From positions 1 to 64,000 of the forward strand of contig JAFEMH010006969.1 in the NCBI GenBank assembly GCA_022495995.1: a stretch of 64,000 nucleotides of DNA, written 5' to 3'. Of this stretch, positions 22,541 through 32,812 are shown piece by piece. Source of the DNA: Adenophora triphylla var. japonica. Its lineage: Eukaryota; Streptophyta; Magnoliopsida; Asterales; Campanulaceae. The notes beneath the pieces are model-generated. The model saw nothing but the letters and a program-made list of their open reading frames with translations. It made no database searches and was not told the origin of the DNA. Every line of letters begins with the position of its first letter. Position 1 is the stretch's first letter. The position numbers and the translations under genes are program-made.

Positions 22541-22583
22541 CTACCTACGTATCCCTAGTGGGAATCAAGCCCTTTCGTAGTTC
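22541..22583 (-). other. Tat hairpin module, pre-polypurine copy 2
   Basis: Minus-strand GAACTACG...ATTCCC-acta-GGGATACGTAGG. Same stems as 22072-22114, with different loop bases. Confidence 0.65.
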
Positions 22584-22699
22584 GAGAACTACTCGAGATT
22601 CCGTTGGCTTTTGGGATTCCGTTAACTTTGCATGGGATTTCGTTAGCCTTTGTGGGGAAAATCGTGACGTATTCGTCCTGGGAAATCGGTCTTACGCTT

Positions 22700-24620
22700 C
22701 GATCGCCGTTAGATGATTTTGATGAAAGATACGGGATCTCGTTATCTTTCTCGGGAGATCGGACTTACGTTTGACCGCCGTTGGATGATTTTGATGAAAG
22801 ATACGGGATCCGTTATCTTTCGCACTCGGTCTTACGCTTGACGCTGATGATTTTGATGAAAGATACGGGATCTCGTTATCTTTCTTAGGGAGATCGGTCT
22901 TACGTTTGACTGCCGTGGAAGATTTTGATGAAAGATACGAGATCTCGTTATCTTTCTGGGGCACTCGGTCTTACGTTTACCGCCGGGGTGATTTTGATGA
23001 AAGATACGGATCTCGTTATCTTTCTCTGGGCACTCGGCTTACGTTTGACCGCCGGAAGATTTTGATGAAAGATACGGATCTCGTTATCTTTCTCGAGGCA
23101 CTCGGTCTTACGTTTGTACCGCCGGTAGATTTTGATGAAAGATACGGGATCCGTTATCTTTCTCGGGGCACTCGGTCTTACGCTTTGACTCGCCGGGATG
23201 ATTTTGATGAAAGATACGGGATCTCGTTATCTTTCTCGTGGCACCTCGGTCTTACGTTTGATCGCCGGGGTAATTTTGATGAAAGATACGGGATCTCGTT
23301 ATCTTTCTCGGGCACTCGGCCTTACGTTTGACTCACGGGTAATTTTGATGAAAGATACGGGATCTCGTTATCTTTCTCGTGGCACCTCGGTCTTACGCTT
23401 CTTACCGGGGTGATTTTGATGAAAGATATGGGATCTCGTTATCTTTCTCGTGGCACCTCGGCCTTACGCTTGATCGCCGGGGTAATTTTGATGAAAGATA
23501 CGGGATCTCGTTATCTTTCTCAGCACTCGGTCTTACGCTTTGACACCGGGGTAATTTTGATGAAAGATACGGGATCTCGTTATCTTTCTCGTGGCACTCG
23601 GTCTTACGCTTTGACGCCGGGGATGATTTTGATGAAAGATACGGATCTCGTTATCTTTCTCGTGGCACTCGGTCTTACGCTTGACTGCCGGGGATGATTT
23701 TGATGAAAGATACGGGATCTCGTTATCTTTCTCGTGGCACTCGGCCTTACGTTTGATCACGGGGTAATTTTGATGAAAGATACGGGATCTCGTTATCTTT
23801 CTCGGGCACTCGGCCTTACGTTTGACTCACGGATGATTTTGATGAAAGATACGGGATCTCGTTATCTTTCTCGTGGCACTCGGTCTTACGCTTCGACTCG
23901 GGGGATGATTTTGATGAAAGATACGGGATCTCGTTATCTTTCTCGTGGCACTCGATCTTACGCTTTGACCGCCGAGGATGATTTTGATGAAAGATACGGA
24001 TCTCGTTATCTTTCTCGGGGCACTCGGTCTTACGCTTTGACTGCCGGGGTAATTTTGATGAAAGATACGGATCTCGTTATCTTTCTCGTGGCACTCGGTC
24101 TTACGTTTCGATCGCCGGATGATTTTGATGAAAGATACGGATCTCGTTATCTTTCTCGGGGCACTCGGCCTTACGTTTGATCGCCGGGGATGATTTTGAT
24201 GAAAGATACGGATCTCGTTATCTTTCTCAGTGGCACTCGGTCTTACGTTTGACTGCCGGGGTAATTTTGATGAAAGATACGGATCTCGTTATCTTTCTCG
24301 GGCACTCGGTCTTACGCTTTGATCGCCGGATGATTTTGATGAAAGATACGGGATCTCGTTATCTTTCTCGTGGCACTCGGTCTTACGTTTGACTCGCCGG
24401 GGATGATTTTGATGAAAGATACGGGATCTCGTTATCTTTCTCGTGGCACTCGGTCTTACGCTTTGATCGCCGGGGATGATTTTGATGAAAGATACGGATC
24501 TCGTTATCTTTCTCGTGGCACTCGGCCTTACGTTTGATCACGGGTAATTTTGATGAAAGATACGGGATCTCGTTATCTTTCTCGTGGCACTCGGTCTTAC
24601 GTTTGACCGCCGGGGAATGA
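22700..24620. repeat. 27-copy ~70-bp minisatellite, each unit with an 8-bp inverted repeat
   Basis: The core gatgaaagatac occurs 27 times between about 22730 and 24555, a mean spacing of about 70 bp. In almost every unit GAAAGATA and TATCTTTC form a perfect stem around an ~11-base loop (cgggatctcgt and variants). The rest of the unit (cactcggtcttacg, ttgaccgccgggg) varies more. Degenerate forerunners (gggattccgttaactttg) occur at 22590-22650. The array lies between the 3' LTR and the PMD-type ORF; frames through it are by-products of the repeat. Confidence 0.93.
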
Positions 24621-24734
24621 TTTTCTTGACAAGGGGCCGACTTTGGTTAACTTTGTTAACTCGTCAAGTCGGGACCGAATTGCAGTCCCGAAATTTTAAG
24701 GGGCAAAAGGGTCATTTTGACCCTTGCAATCCTA

Positions 24735-24744
24735 TCCGCGCGGA
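24735..24744. promoter_or_regulatory. Palindrome TCCGCGCGGA upstream of PMD-type ORF
   Basis: Same 10-mer as in the LTR promoters, with shared left flank (gcaatcctA before it) and an ATTAA about 30 bp after it. It lies about 160 bp upstream of the ATG at 24906. Confidence 0.6.
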
Positions 24745-24905
24745 GAGGACCCGAAAATCGTGGGTATTAATTAGAGCCAACGCCCTTTCTTCTTCCCCAT
24801 TCGTTTTTTTCAAAATTACGAGAACAGAGAGAGAGAGAATCGCGAATCCGCCATTTGTTGGCCTTAGAAGCTTCAAAATCTTCCGATTTCTTCGATTTTT
24901 GAGCA

Positions 24906-27826
24906 ATGGAACACGGAAGGCGCTTTTCAAGGCCAAGGACGTGGCCCGGTAGCGGAGAGGCGATTGGAGCTCGTCCGAATGAGGAGGCATTACAATCTTT
25001 CGCAATCGATTGCGGAGGAGCCCTACCCCGATGCTTGGCAACATTGGGCTTCGGATTCGAATCTCCGAACGGTATACTTTGAAACCCTTTGATCCCTTTG
25101 TTGATTTCTTGTTTGAAATTTGAATTTTAGGTGATTTTTGAAATTTTTTTTTTTTGAAATTGAATATTGCATGTTCATTGTCTTTGAATCTTGATGATTA
25201 TGGAGTAACCCAAAATGTGCATTTTGCTTGGGAAAAAGAATTGGCATTTTCGCCATCCATTTTTTTTTTTTATTCGAAAATTGCATGTGAAAATTCGAAA
25301 ATTGTGATTTTTTTTTTTGAAATTGAATATTGCATGTTGATGATGATGATGATTTTTTTTTTTGAAATTGAATATTGATATTGATGAATGATGCAATGCA
25401 TGCATTTTGTTTGGAAAGAATGGGCATTTTGCCAATATGAGATGTATGTATGTTTAGGATTTTTTATTTTTGAAAAGTGGGACGGATTTTTCCTCCCGTT
25501 GCATGTAAGATGGATGATATGCATGTATGCATTTTTTTTTTTTGAGATGATGGATGGTATGCATGTTATTTTATGAAAATGGGACGGAGTTTTTACTTCC
25601 GTAGGAATGCATCTTCTTTTTTTTTTTTGATGAATGCATTGGGACTTGCTGAAAACTGTTTTCTTTTATGCGAGAAAAATGGGGCTATGCTCATTGTATG
25701 CTGTTATGCTGTCGAAAATTTTTTTTTTTAATGCATGTGTATGCCCCTTTTTTTTTGTGTAAATGCAAATGCACTTTTTTTTTTTGACATTTTCTCTCTC
25801 TTTTTTTTTTTTTGCAGGGCGGAAACCGTTTTGTGACGGAGCAAACGAACAAAATGAAGACTCGAGGATCGGTGGAGTCTCGTGATTGACTTGTGGGACC
25901 GGCTTCCGAATGCGGGCCGAGGAGCTTTGCCGAGTCCGAGATGCATTGTTGTCGAGACGGGGCTGGGAGTTTGTCGAGTGCTTGAGGGGACCGGGTCAAG
26001 TTCCCTAAGAGCAAGGGCTTCGATGTTTGCTCGGCGCAAAGATTGGTGGGACGCGACCCACACCTTCCACTTCTTCCGGGGCGAGGCTACGGTTACGCCC
26101 TCCGACTATGCCGCGATTACGGGCCTGTCCTTTAATGGACGCAAAGCATTGAGTGGCGGGATGGCTACAGCGATGCCGATCTCGCAGTGCTCTTCGGGAT
26201 TTTCCCCTATTCCCAAAAAGGGGATGGGGATGGAGTATGCCGTGGTCTACGGCAAGATTGTGGAGACCATAGCGAGTTATGAGGCCGGGAGGAGAGGATA
26301 GGCGCCGATCGATTGCTGTGGCCTTCTTGTGGTTTGCTTTTTCGAGCACGCCTTTGGACATGCCGAGGGGACGGCAGCCTTTGCCTTGCTGAGGTCCTTG
26401 GAGGACATGGAGACGGCCGAGATGTCTCGTGGGGAGAGGCCGGGCCGGCAGAGCTTTATTTTGCTCTTGATAGGTACAAATGAAGGTCCGTGAGCTCTTT
26501 TGTACCGCTTTGAGTTTGCCCCGGAGGTATAAGCTCTCTTTTGCTTTCCCTCTTTTTTTTTTGAGCACGCACTTTTCTTTTGCACCGGATTGATTGGATT
26601 TTTACCTTTCGCAGTATGGGCGTTGGAGTTTTTCCACGTCACGATGTGGCGGCAATGGCGGAGTACGCCGGGCGTATCCGGCCATGCAGCCTTGGTCCAA
26701 GCATGCCCGGAGAAGATAAGCTCCAGGGGGCGTACGACTCTCGTACGCGGATTGCCTTCCTTCGACGGAGGCCGAGACAGATGAGGGGATGATATTCTTC
26801 CCCCGGGATCGCTTTCGAGGTAGCGCACCGAAGGGCGCCGAGATCCGGACAAGGCAATGGAGGATTTTGAGGGGTCCGACTCGCGATGCCTATTATCTCG
26901 GGAGAGAGGGTGACGCGCCAAAGATGGCGTGAACTCGCCTGAGGACACCGTGGAGCCTCCCGCCGATATGATGCACTCCGAGCGATCGGTCCGTGACTGG
27001 GATGATTACCGAGCCGGCCAAGACTTCTCGGACTTCGTGGCGATTGAGCCATATGCGACATTCGTCTTGAGGAGGCCGAGGATGCCTCAGTTCCTGGATA
27101 GGAGGGGCTTGGGATCCCGCGGTACCCTGGACGGATTTTTCCTATATCCAGATGGGGTCCGATTGAGGGTGCAGATCCCTCACCCCGAGCGACTTCCACG
27201 AGCTTTCCGCCTCGTCCGGTATGAAGGTACGGCTTCACCTTTTCCCCTTCTTTTCTTTCTTTTGTTTCATCATCTTTAGCATCACCTCTTTTTTTTTTTT
27301 TTTTTTGACGCTTTTGCTTTTGTGCGCTGGAGGTGGTCGTCGAGAAGCCGACGAAGCAAGTGATCGGGGCCAAGAGATTCATCAGAGGATGGTCGCCATG
27401 GGCTCCTCGTGCTAGAGCGAGGCGACCACGGCCGGCGCCCGTCGACGGAGGCTTCCCCTATTCGCTCGTAGACTTCTTCAGTAGACTCCTTTGTCTCCTC
27501 TCCTTGATCCCCGCGCGGTGCCGCCTTCGGATCACGTCATTCTCGGGATCCACACGGCAGTGGACACGTATGGCAAGATGGCGGGTCGTCTTCGTACGTG
27601 CAGGAGTCCGACGCCTTCACCTTCTGGATACGACTTTTTCGCAGATCTCGGCTTGCCCTATCGTAGCGTGCCGGTTGGTCCCGATGAGCCTCTTTTCGGA
27701 GACGAGGACGATTCTCGAGCCCGAGATTTTCAGTGGCTCCCGAGGAGGCGGGCCCGAGTCGCAAGAGGGGCCGGGGAGACATCGGCGCCGGAGACTCCGA
27801 TTGATTTTTTTTTTTTTGAGATTTGA
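24906..27826 (+). pseudogene. Opposite-strand extra ORF with plant mobile domain (PMD/MAIN-like), intron-containing, frameshifted
   Basis: Not gag or pol. The ATG at 24906 opens MEHGRRFSRPRTWPGSGEA and runs about 55 codons to a GGTATACTT donor-like site near 25070. A T-rich ~750-bp intron-like stretch ends in tttttttgcag at about 25818. The next exon holds THTFHFFRGEATVTPSDYAA followed by ITGLSFNG (26056-26130), a clear PMD (aminotransferase-like) signature. A second intron-like gap ends in tttcgcag near 26613. A later exon (26929-27225) has FVAIEPYATFVLRRPRMPQF, and a third T-rich gap follows. The last exon ends acidic at 27826. Such ORFs occur in Tat elements on the strand opposite gag-pol. 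Frameshifts within exons make current function doubtful. Exon borders are inferred. Confidence 0.65.
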
Positions 27827-28298
27827 GATTGAGATTTAGATTTGTACAAATTTATGCACATTTTTTTTTTCTTTTTTTTTTTGATGTAATAATTTAGGAT
27901 TTTATTTATGTTTGTTTGTTTTTTTTTTATGCACACTCTTTTTTTTTTTGGAATGTAATAATTTAGGATTTTATTTTATGAATGCAATGCAATATGAATG
28001 CAGTGTTGCATGAGCCTTGGTTTTTTTTTTTTGCAAGGGTGTTTGGTATATGGACTGGTTTGGGGAGGTTTTTGCACAAGTTTCGAGCAACCGGGACGGA
28101 ATATTCCTTTTGGCGTAGCAGCTTGGACTGTTGCAGATTTTTTTTGGGAAAGCAATCCCATCCGCGCGGATGGGGACTCCGCATCTCGACATTGTCCTTA
28201 ATTTTGGTTCAGCACCTGGTCTTGCTTTATTTCAAATTCAAATATCCTCTTCAACCTCCAAATTCAAACAGCCATTTTCGGGAGAAAGAGAGAAAACC
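27827..28298 (+). other. T-rich spacer and presumed promoter of the second opposite-strand ORF
   Basis: Poly-T runs with two copies of aatttaggattttattt (27889 and 27960). An 18-bp perfect palindrome CCCATCCGCGCGGATGGG (28157-28174) contains the shared 10-mer. No ORF of note. Confidence 0.6.
28157..28174. promoter_or_regulatory. 18-bp palindrome with TCCGCGCGGA core upstream of DUF7745-like ORF
   Basis: About 125 bp upstream of the ATG at 28299. The left flank gcaatcccA matches that of the copy at 24735 (gcaatcctA). Confidence 0.65.
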
Positions 28299-29826
28299 AT
28301 GGAAATAGCCAAAAATTCTCCAAAATTGTCCAAAGAAAGGCAAATGTTGTTCTTTGAAAAGTTCAAGGAGTGGTGTAGGGAGATCATGCATGAGAGAAGA
28401 TCATTCTTTGAAGAAAGGTACAAGATACGATGCTTGTGGTCTCTCAAAGAATTGGTTCCGGATTATGACCTCTTAAGAGCTTCTTCTTCGTTTTGGGATA
28501 CTAGAAGGCATGTCTTTTGCCTTTCCTTCAACGAGATTGTTCCGACTGCCGAAGAATTTCTGCCTTGCTTGGAGGTCCTGAGGTGGAAGAGATAGCGGTT
28601 CCTTTGCCCGAGGGGCTTCTTTGTCGACAGATTGTGCGTCCTCCTTCATCTTTCCCTGAGGAAGCGCAAGGTATGATCCGCGGTCCCGATCATTTCGATA
28701 TTTCCGGTCTTCCCGATGCATTTAGGGGCCTAGGTTTGGTGGATGATGCCTATTGGGATGCCTTTGCACTTTGTATGTTTGGCACCCGTTCATGGTCTAT
28801 TCCTTCGGGATCTCGCCATCGGTCTTTGCCGGATGTCGTCGTTCACCGTCGCCCGGCGTAGATGTCGTTCCTTTGATTCTGGGAGACTTTTCATGCTCTC
28901 GACAGATTAGCTACCGGACGGCGGTATATGCACGGGGCAGCCTGCTCCTCTTGACCCCGTGGCCGATGGAGCGTTTGGGGGTTCTTCGGGAAACCTCTCG
29001 ATATGATCAGCCTTGGACTTTTGCCAGAGAGGTGTCGATGTAGATTTTGATGATCGTGGCTCGTGGGCGCGTTGGATGGCGGGTCGCCAGACCGAAGATA
29101 TCGATGGTTGGTGCCTCATCAAGGGTGGAGACTCGCAGAGTGCTTCAGACGGGTCCCATGTGGTTATGCTTCCGGGCTTTCTCACCCAGCTTCTACATTC
29201 CGGCTCGGTCCCGAGACAGCTTTGGCTTGGAGCAGTTCCTTTCGAGGGTTTTGATGATATAGCCACCGTGGTGGTGGCTCCCTGCTTCCATGGATGATCC
29301 CTCTGTTTCCATTTCTTTCCCGAGCATGGAGGTATGATGCCTTTCCTCCTCGGGTCATTCTCAAAGCGTCCGAGACCGGTGTTCCCGACCACTGTACCTG
29401 GATTGGTATGAGAGGCATCCGGGAGAGACTCAGTGGCTATTTTCGACGGCGTGAGGCCATTGTGGGTGCGGAGGTCCCGACTGTTTCGAGAGGAGGAGGG
29501 CCGAGGCGAGGGCCAACCCTCATGACAGAGCGGAGACGCCGTGACCGACATGAGGCTTACGTCAAGAGACAGAGAGGAGGGCTCCTATGCTACCGCCTAG
29601 GTTACAGGAGATGAGGGATGACGCTAGGGCTACTAAGGCCCCGACAGAGGCCGGTTTGATAGACCCCGTCCCTATACCGCAGCTTGGTAGGAGGAACACC
29701 GACATTTTTCCCGTTCGTAAAAGAAAGACTCGAAGGGGGAAGAAGAAGGGAGAGGCCAAGCACGAGCGGCTTGGAGTGACTCCGAGGTTTCCGAGTATCC
29801 CTTTCTTGTCATGGCGTACACATTAG
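28299..29826 (+). pseudogene. Opposite-strand extra ORF, DUF7745-like, frameshifted
   Basis: The ATG at 28299 gives MEIAKNSPKLSKERQMLFFE, then WSLKELVPDYDLLRASSSFW and DTRRHVFCLSFNEIVPTAEE. After a shift near 28580 it continues GPEVEEIAVPLPEGLLCRQI, FDISGLPDAFRGLGLVDDAY and WDAFALCMFG. Further frames reach a basic C-terminus (KRKTRRGKKKGEA) at 29826. It is collinear with the minus-strand ORF at 56130-57654 of Tat C (WSFKELVPDWELLRAAAKFW, RRHVYCFSYNEMVPTFED, GPEVEAISLPF). I assign it to the plant DUF7745-type Tat extra ORFs from memory of the family; its biochemical role is not known. No intron is needed, but several frameshifts are present. Confidence 0.68.
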
Positions 29827-30027
29827 TTTGATTATGTATCTTAGTTTTCTTTAGCAAGTTGCCGCTGTAGGAATGAATCGGGCTTAGACTCATCAAAGAG
29901 CTTTTAACTTGTAATGAATATTTGAATTGCTTTAGAGTTTTTCGAGACGCTTTCATGGTCTCGATCAATTGTATTGATGCCAAAGTATGGCTTTTATTTG
30001 TGCTTTAGACCGAACCGTTTCCGCCGC

Positions 30028-30067
30028 CACGTTCCCCTCATTTTGAGGAGCTCAGTCTTCGTAGTTC
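30028..30067 (-). other. Tat hairpin module, post-integrase copy (Tat B)
   Basis: Minus-strand GAACTACGAAGACTGAGCTC followed by CTC-AAAAT-GAG pairing and GGGGAACGTGG. Matches 55450-55496 of Tat C in position and structure. Confidence 0.65.
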
Positions 30068-30139
30068 AACCCGGTGAACTCTTTTTTTGTTTTTTTTTTG
30101 TTTTTTTTTTGTTGTTTTTTTTTGTTTTTTTTTTTTTTT

Positions 30140-30360
30140 TTTGGTGCAACCCCGTTTTTTACCTAGGCCGCCCTTCTCGGTTTCTAACCTAGTTGGGTAT
30201 TACTCTTTAGCACTCTTTTTTTTTTTTTTTTTTTTTTTTTTTGTTTTTTTTTGTTTTTTTTGTTTTTTTTGTTTTTTTTTTGGTGCAACCCCGTTTTTTA
30301 CCTAGGCCGCCCTTCTCGGGTTTCTAACCTAGTTGGGTATTACTCTTTAGCACTCTTTTT
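30140..30360 (-). repeat. Two hairpin repeats shared with Tat A
   Basis: Copies at about 30143-30214 and 30280-30355, each with ggtgcaaccccgttttttac and ctagttgggtattactcttt. On the minus strand CTAGG pairs with CCTAG and CCC with GGG. Same unit as at 8664-8855. Confidence 0.75.
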
Positions 30361-30376
30361 TTTTTTGGTTTTTTTT

Positions 30377-31254
30377 TTACGCGTAGTATCTCGCGCAGCC
30401 TTGTCACCATTCACCGGGTGTACAAAGGGATTCCCGTCGAGGTCCGCAAGTTGCATGGCTCCTCCTGAGAAGATCTTCTCGGACTACATATGGCCCGACC
30501 CATACAGCTCCCATTTGCCGAGGGGGTTGATACGGACCGGGGCTTTTCTTTTAGAACGAGATCACCTTCTCGGATTTCCCGATGCTTTACTTTCTTGTCG
30601 AAGGCTCTAGCCATTCTTCCTTGGTAGGCTCGGATGTGTTCCATGGCCTTCGCCGGCGTTCGTCTAGTAGGGCCAATTCATCATGGCGACTGGAGCCATT
30701 CGACCTCGTTGATCCGGCTTTCCAAAGAAGATACTGAGCGAGGGATTTCCACTCGATTGGGAGTACGGCTTCCATTCCGTATGTGAGGGCAAAAGGTGTT
30801 TCCCGCTTGCCGTTCCGACCGATGTTCTCAGAGCCCCAGAGTGCCAAGTGTAACTTCTCGCCAATCTCTCGCCTTGGACAGCCATTTTCCTGATGATATT
30901 TTCCAGAGTCTTGTTTGCCGCTTCGACGGCTCCGTTGGTTTGGGGCCCGTAGGAGATGACTTGTGACGGGTTATTCGGAATTCCGCCAGCCAGCTTTTTC
31001 ACATTCCCCTTCGAAGTGGGATCCATTATCTCGAGATGATTTCTACTGCAACCCGTATCCGCACATGATGTTTTCTTTGATGAAGAGGGCAACTTTCTTT
31101 GAATTGAGGATTTTGTAGGACTTTGCAGAGCATCCTTTCGATTCCTTCGAAGAAATCGCCAATCTCGCGTCTCTTTAGGCTCTTCCGCAGCTCCCAAATT
31201 CACACTTGTCAAAATCTCTTCTAGCCTTGGGCTCGATTTTCCTCTTCCTGACAA
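30377..31254 (-). pseudogene. Tat B integrase, C-terminal half
   Basis: Minus-strand frames carry the core end: the second catalytic Asp region DNGSHF (near 31030, with small insertions before it), YGPQTNGAVEAANKTLENII, TPFALTYGMEAVLPIEW and RHDELALLDERRRRPW. The C-terminal domain follows: MEHIRAYQGRMARAFDKKVK and REGDLVLKEKP. The stop is at 30377-30379 after ARYYA. The HHCC zinc domain and first Asp are missing together with RT and RNase H. Several frameshifts. Homologous to 54590-55408 of Tat C. Confidence 0.85.
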
Positions 31255-31400
31255 CCCGCTTAAAGATTTTTTTTTGTTGTTTGATTTTTTTTTCGTTTAA
31301 TGTGTCTTTCTTTATCTAATGAATTATTATTAAATTTTTTTTTTTAATTAATTCATCATTAGTTAAAGTGGCAATCAAGGGATACTCGTAAAGGTTCGTC
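31255..31400 (-). other. AT-rich segment at the site of the RT/RNase H deletion
   Basis: Poly-T and ATTAATT-rich DNA (aattattattaaa, ttaattaattcatc) replaces what should be about 3 kb of RT, two RNases H and the integrase N-terminus. Its composition contrasts with the GC-rich coding DNA on both sides. Confidence 0.6.
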
Positions 31401-32299
31401 ATTTCATTGAAAACGAAAGGGGATACAAAGTTTGCTTGCTGCACTCGTAGTCTTCAGCGTAAGGCCATCTGACGACCCTAGAGACTCCGATCTTAACAGA
31501 GAGACTGGGAGGACTTGTCCTAGATTGACACAAAGGGACGGGGACCAATCCAAGCTTGGTGATCATTTCCTCCTTGGTCGCGGACGGCCCGAGAGAGTTT
31601 CCCAATTCTTTAGCGGCATCGCTGCTGGTGGCCTCATGACTCTGAACTGTGGCCGTTTTTGTTTTCCTTTCTCAATTGCCGCTATCATCTTTGGACCGAG
31701 CCGAGATCAATCAGTCCGGCACTGACTTCTTCTTCGAACAATTGCCGCATAACTGCACCATCCCAATCATCTCGAGGGAAATTCCGTGGCCTTAGCTTTT
31801 GGCACCGTCGCCCGAATTCGTGTTTCGGATCTTCCCGGGCAAGAGGGAATAGTGGTTGTGAGCTTCTCGAACCTGTTCCACTGTGTCGCACGCTCCGAAG
31901 GTATACTCACTCTTCATGGCAGCTGTAGCCCTGTGTAACTTGGGTAGGTCCAGAACATTCTACGGACCGGTTAGCCTTGGTTCCTCCGAACTTGTTGAGG
32001 CTATCCCGTAGCTTTAGCCATCCCGCCGTAGGAGCGGGCTCGTGATGTTTCCCGGTTGTGTGGGACCCTTTACAAAGTAGTCACCAAATTAGGACCGAAG
32101 GGGAGAGATTTAGGATTGTCGGCCGGGACCTTTCCCGTGGCGCCTTCAAATCTTTTTCCCTTTGCAAGGTCCACTGGGAGGCCTCATATCCTGTGCCATG
32201 GCGAGTATTCTCGTCCTTTCACTTCGATGAGTTTGTGAGTTCCTTGTTGGTGCTTCCCTGCATCGAGGCCAGGTAGATAGCTCATTTTTCTCATCATTT
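31401..32299 (-). pseudogene. Tat B pol linker downstream of protease (degenerate)
   Basis: Minus-strand frames (31891-31685: PRDDWDGAVMRQLFEEEVSA; 31605-31399) have the acidic, linker-like composition of the protease-RT spacer seen in Tat C (50990-52190). No continuous match or G-patch could be read. It is broken by stops and ends at the AT-rich deletion site. Confidence 0.45.
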
Positions 32300-32812
32300 T
32301 CAAGACCGGTGGGATTTTATCCCGAGTGACCGTCGATCTATGTTGCACACTTGGGCCTCGGGAGGCTCGACCGTGAAGCCCGTTAGCATGTGACCTTCCT
32401 CGTCATGTTTGATTTCCGTAATAGGTATTCCGCCCGTATCCGTGCCCTCTAAAGTGACTAAATCTCCGTAAATGGTCGTCGATCCCCATTCGAGACGAAT
32501 TTCACACACCGGTGGAGGCTTGAGGCGACCCCTTTGACTTGATGGAGCCAAGGTCTTCCCACAGGCATTGAAAGTAATCGGGATGTCGATAACCCGGAAT
32601 TCCACAGTATCAATTTCTCGTCCAAACCAGAGGTCTAAAGTGGCGACTCCAAGGACTCGCCGGGATGTTGAGTCGTAAGCTTTGATCGCGAGGGAGGAAG
32701 GCTTCAAGTCTCGTAGTCTTGATATCAAGCAAGCTCATGATCTTTGCCGAAGAATGTTCATTCCGACCCATTATCAACCAGACCCGAGGGAGGCGTCGTT
32801 CATCCAACTGAC
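32300..32812 (-). pseudogene. Tat B aspartic protease
   Basis: Matures the Gag-Pol polyprotein. The active site LVDNGS is readable at about 32775-32795, followed after a shift by SLLDIKTTRL and then frame 32728-32300. That frame reads SSLAIKAYDSTSRRVLGVAT, TVEFRVIDIPITFN, and a tail EIKHDEEGHMLTGFTVEPPE that matches the first residues preserved in Tat C at 50864 (EIKHDDDGMMLTGFT). Frameshifts lie just after the active site and in the flap region. Confidence 0.8.

Larger units (their letters stand above)
29827..30376 (-). other. Region between integrase stop and DUF7745-like ORF of Tat B
   Basis: Contains the shared 3' ends of two convergent coding units. From 30028 to 30067 lies the post-integrase hairpin. 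From 30140 to 30360 lie two hairpin repeats also seen in Tat A, separated by long poly-T/TTTG runs (30080-30140, 30216-30280). Confidence 0.7.

Noticed and set aside
22906..24392. Long plus-strand frames (e.g. 23734-24180) with repeated DERYGSRYLSRGTRSY text
   Set aside because: Translation of the hairpin minisatellite; frames change from unit to unit with indels.
22700..24620. Direct-repeat array considered as a CRISPR
   Set aside because: Units are contiguous 70-bp tandem copies without unique spacers, in a plant retrotransposon, with no cas genes.
25023..25524. Lys-rich minus-strand ORFs (KKKK, QFQKKKS repeats)
   Set aside because: Translations of poly-T tracts in the presumed first intron of the PMD-type gene.
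26005..27382. Long minus-strand ORFs (187-247 codons) opposite the PMD-type gene
   Set aside because: GC-rich shadow frames; the PMD signature and intron-like signals are on the plus strand.
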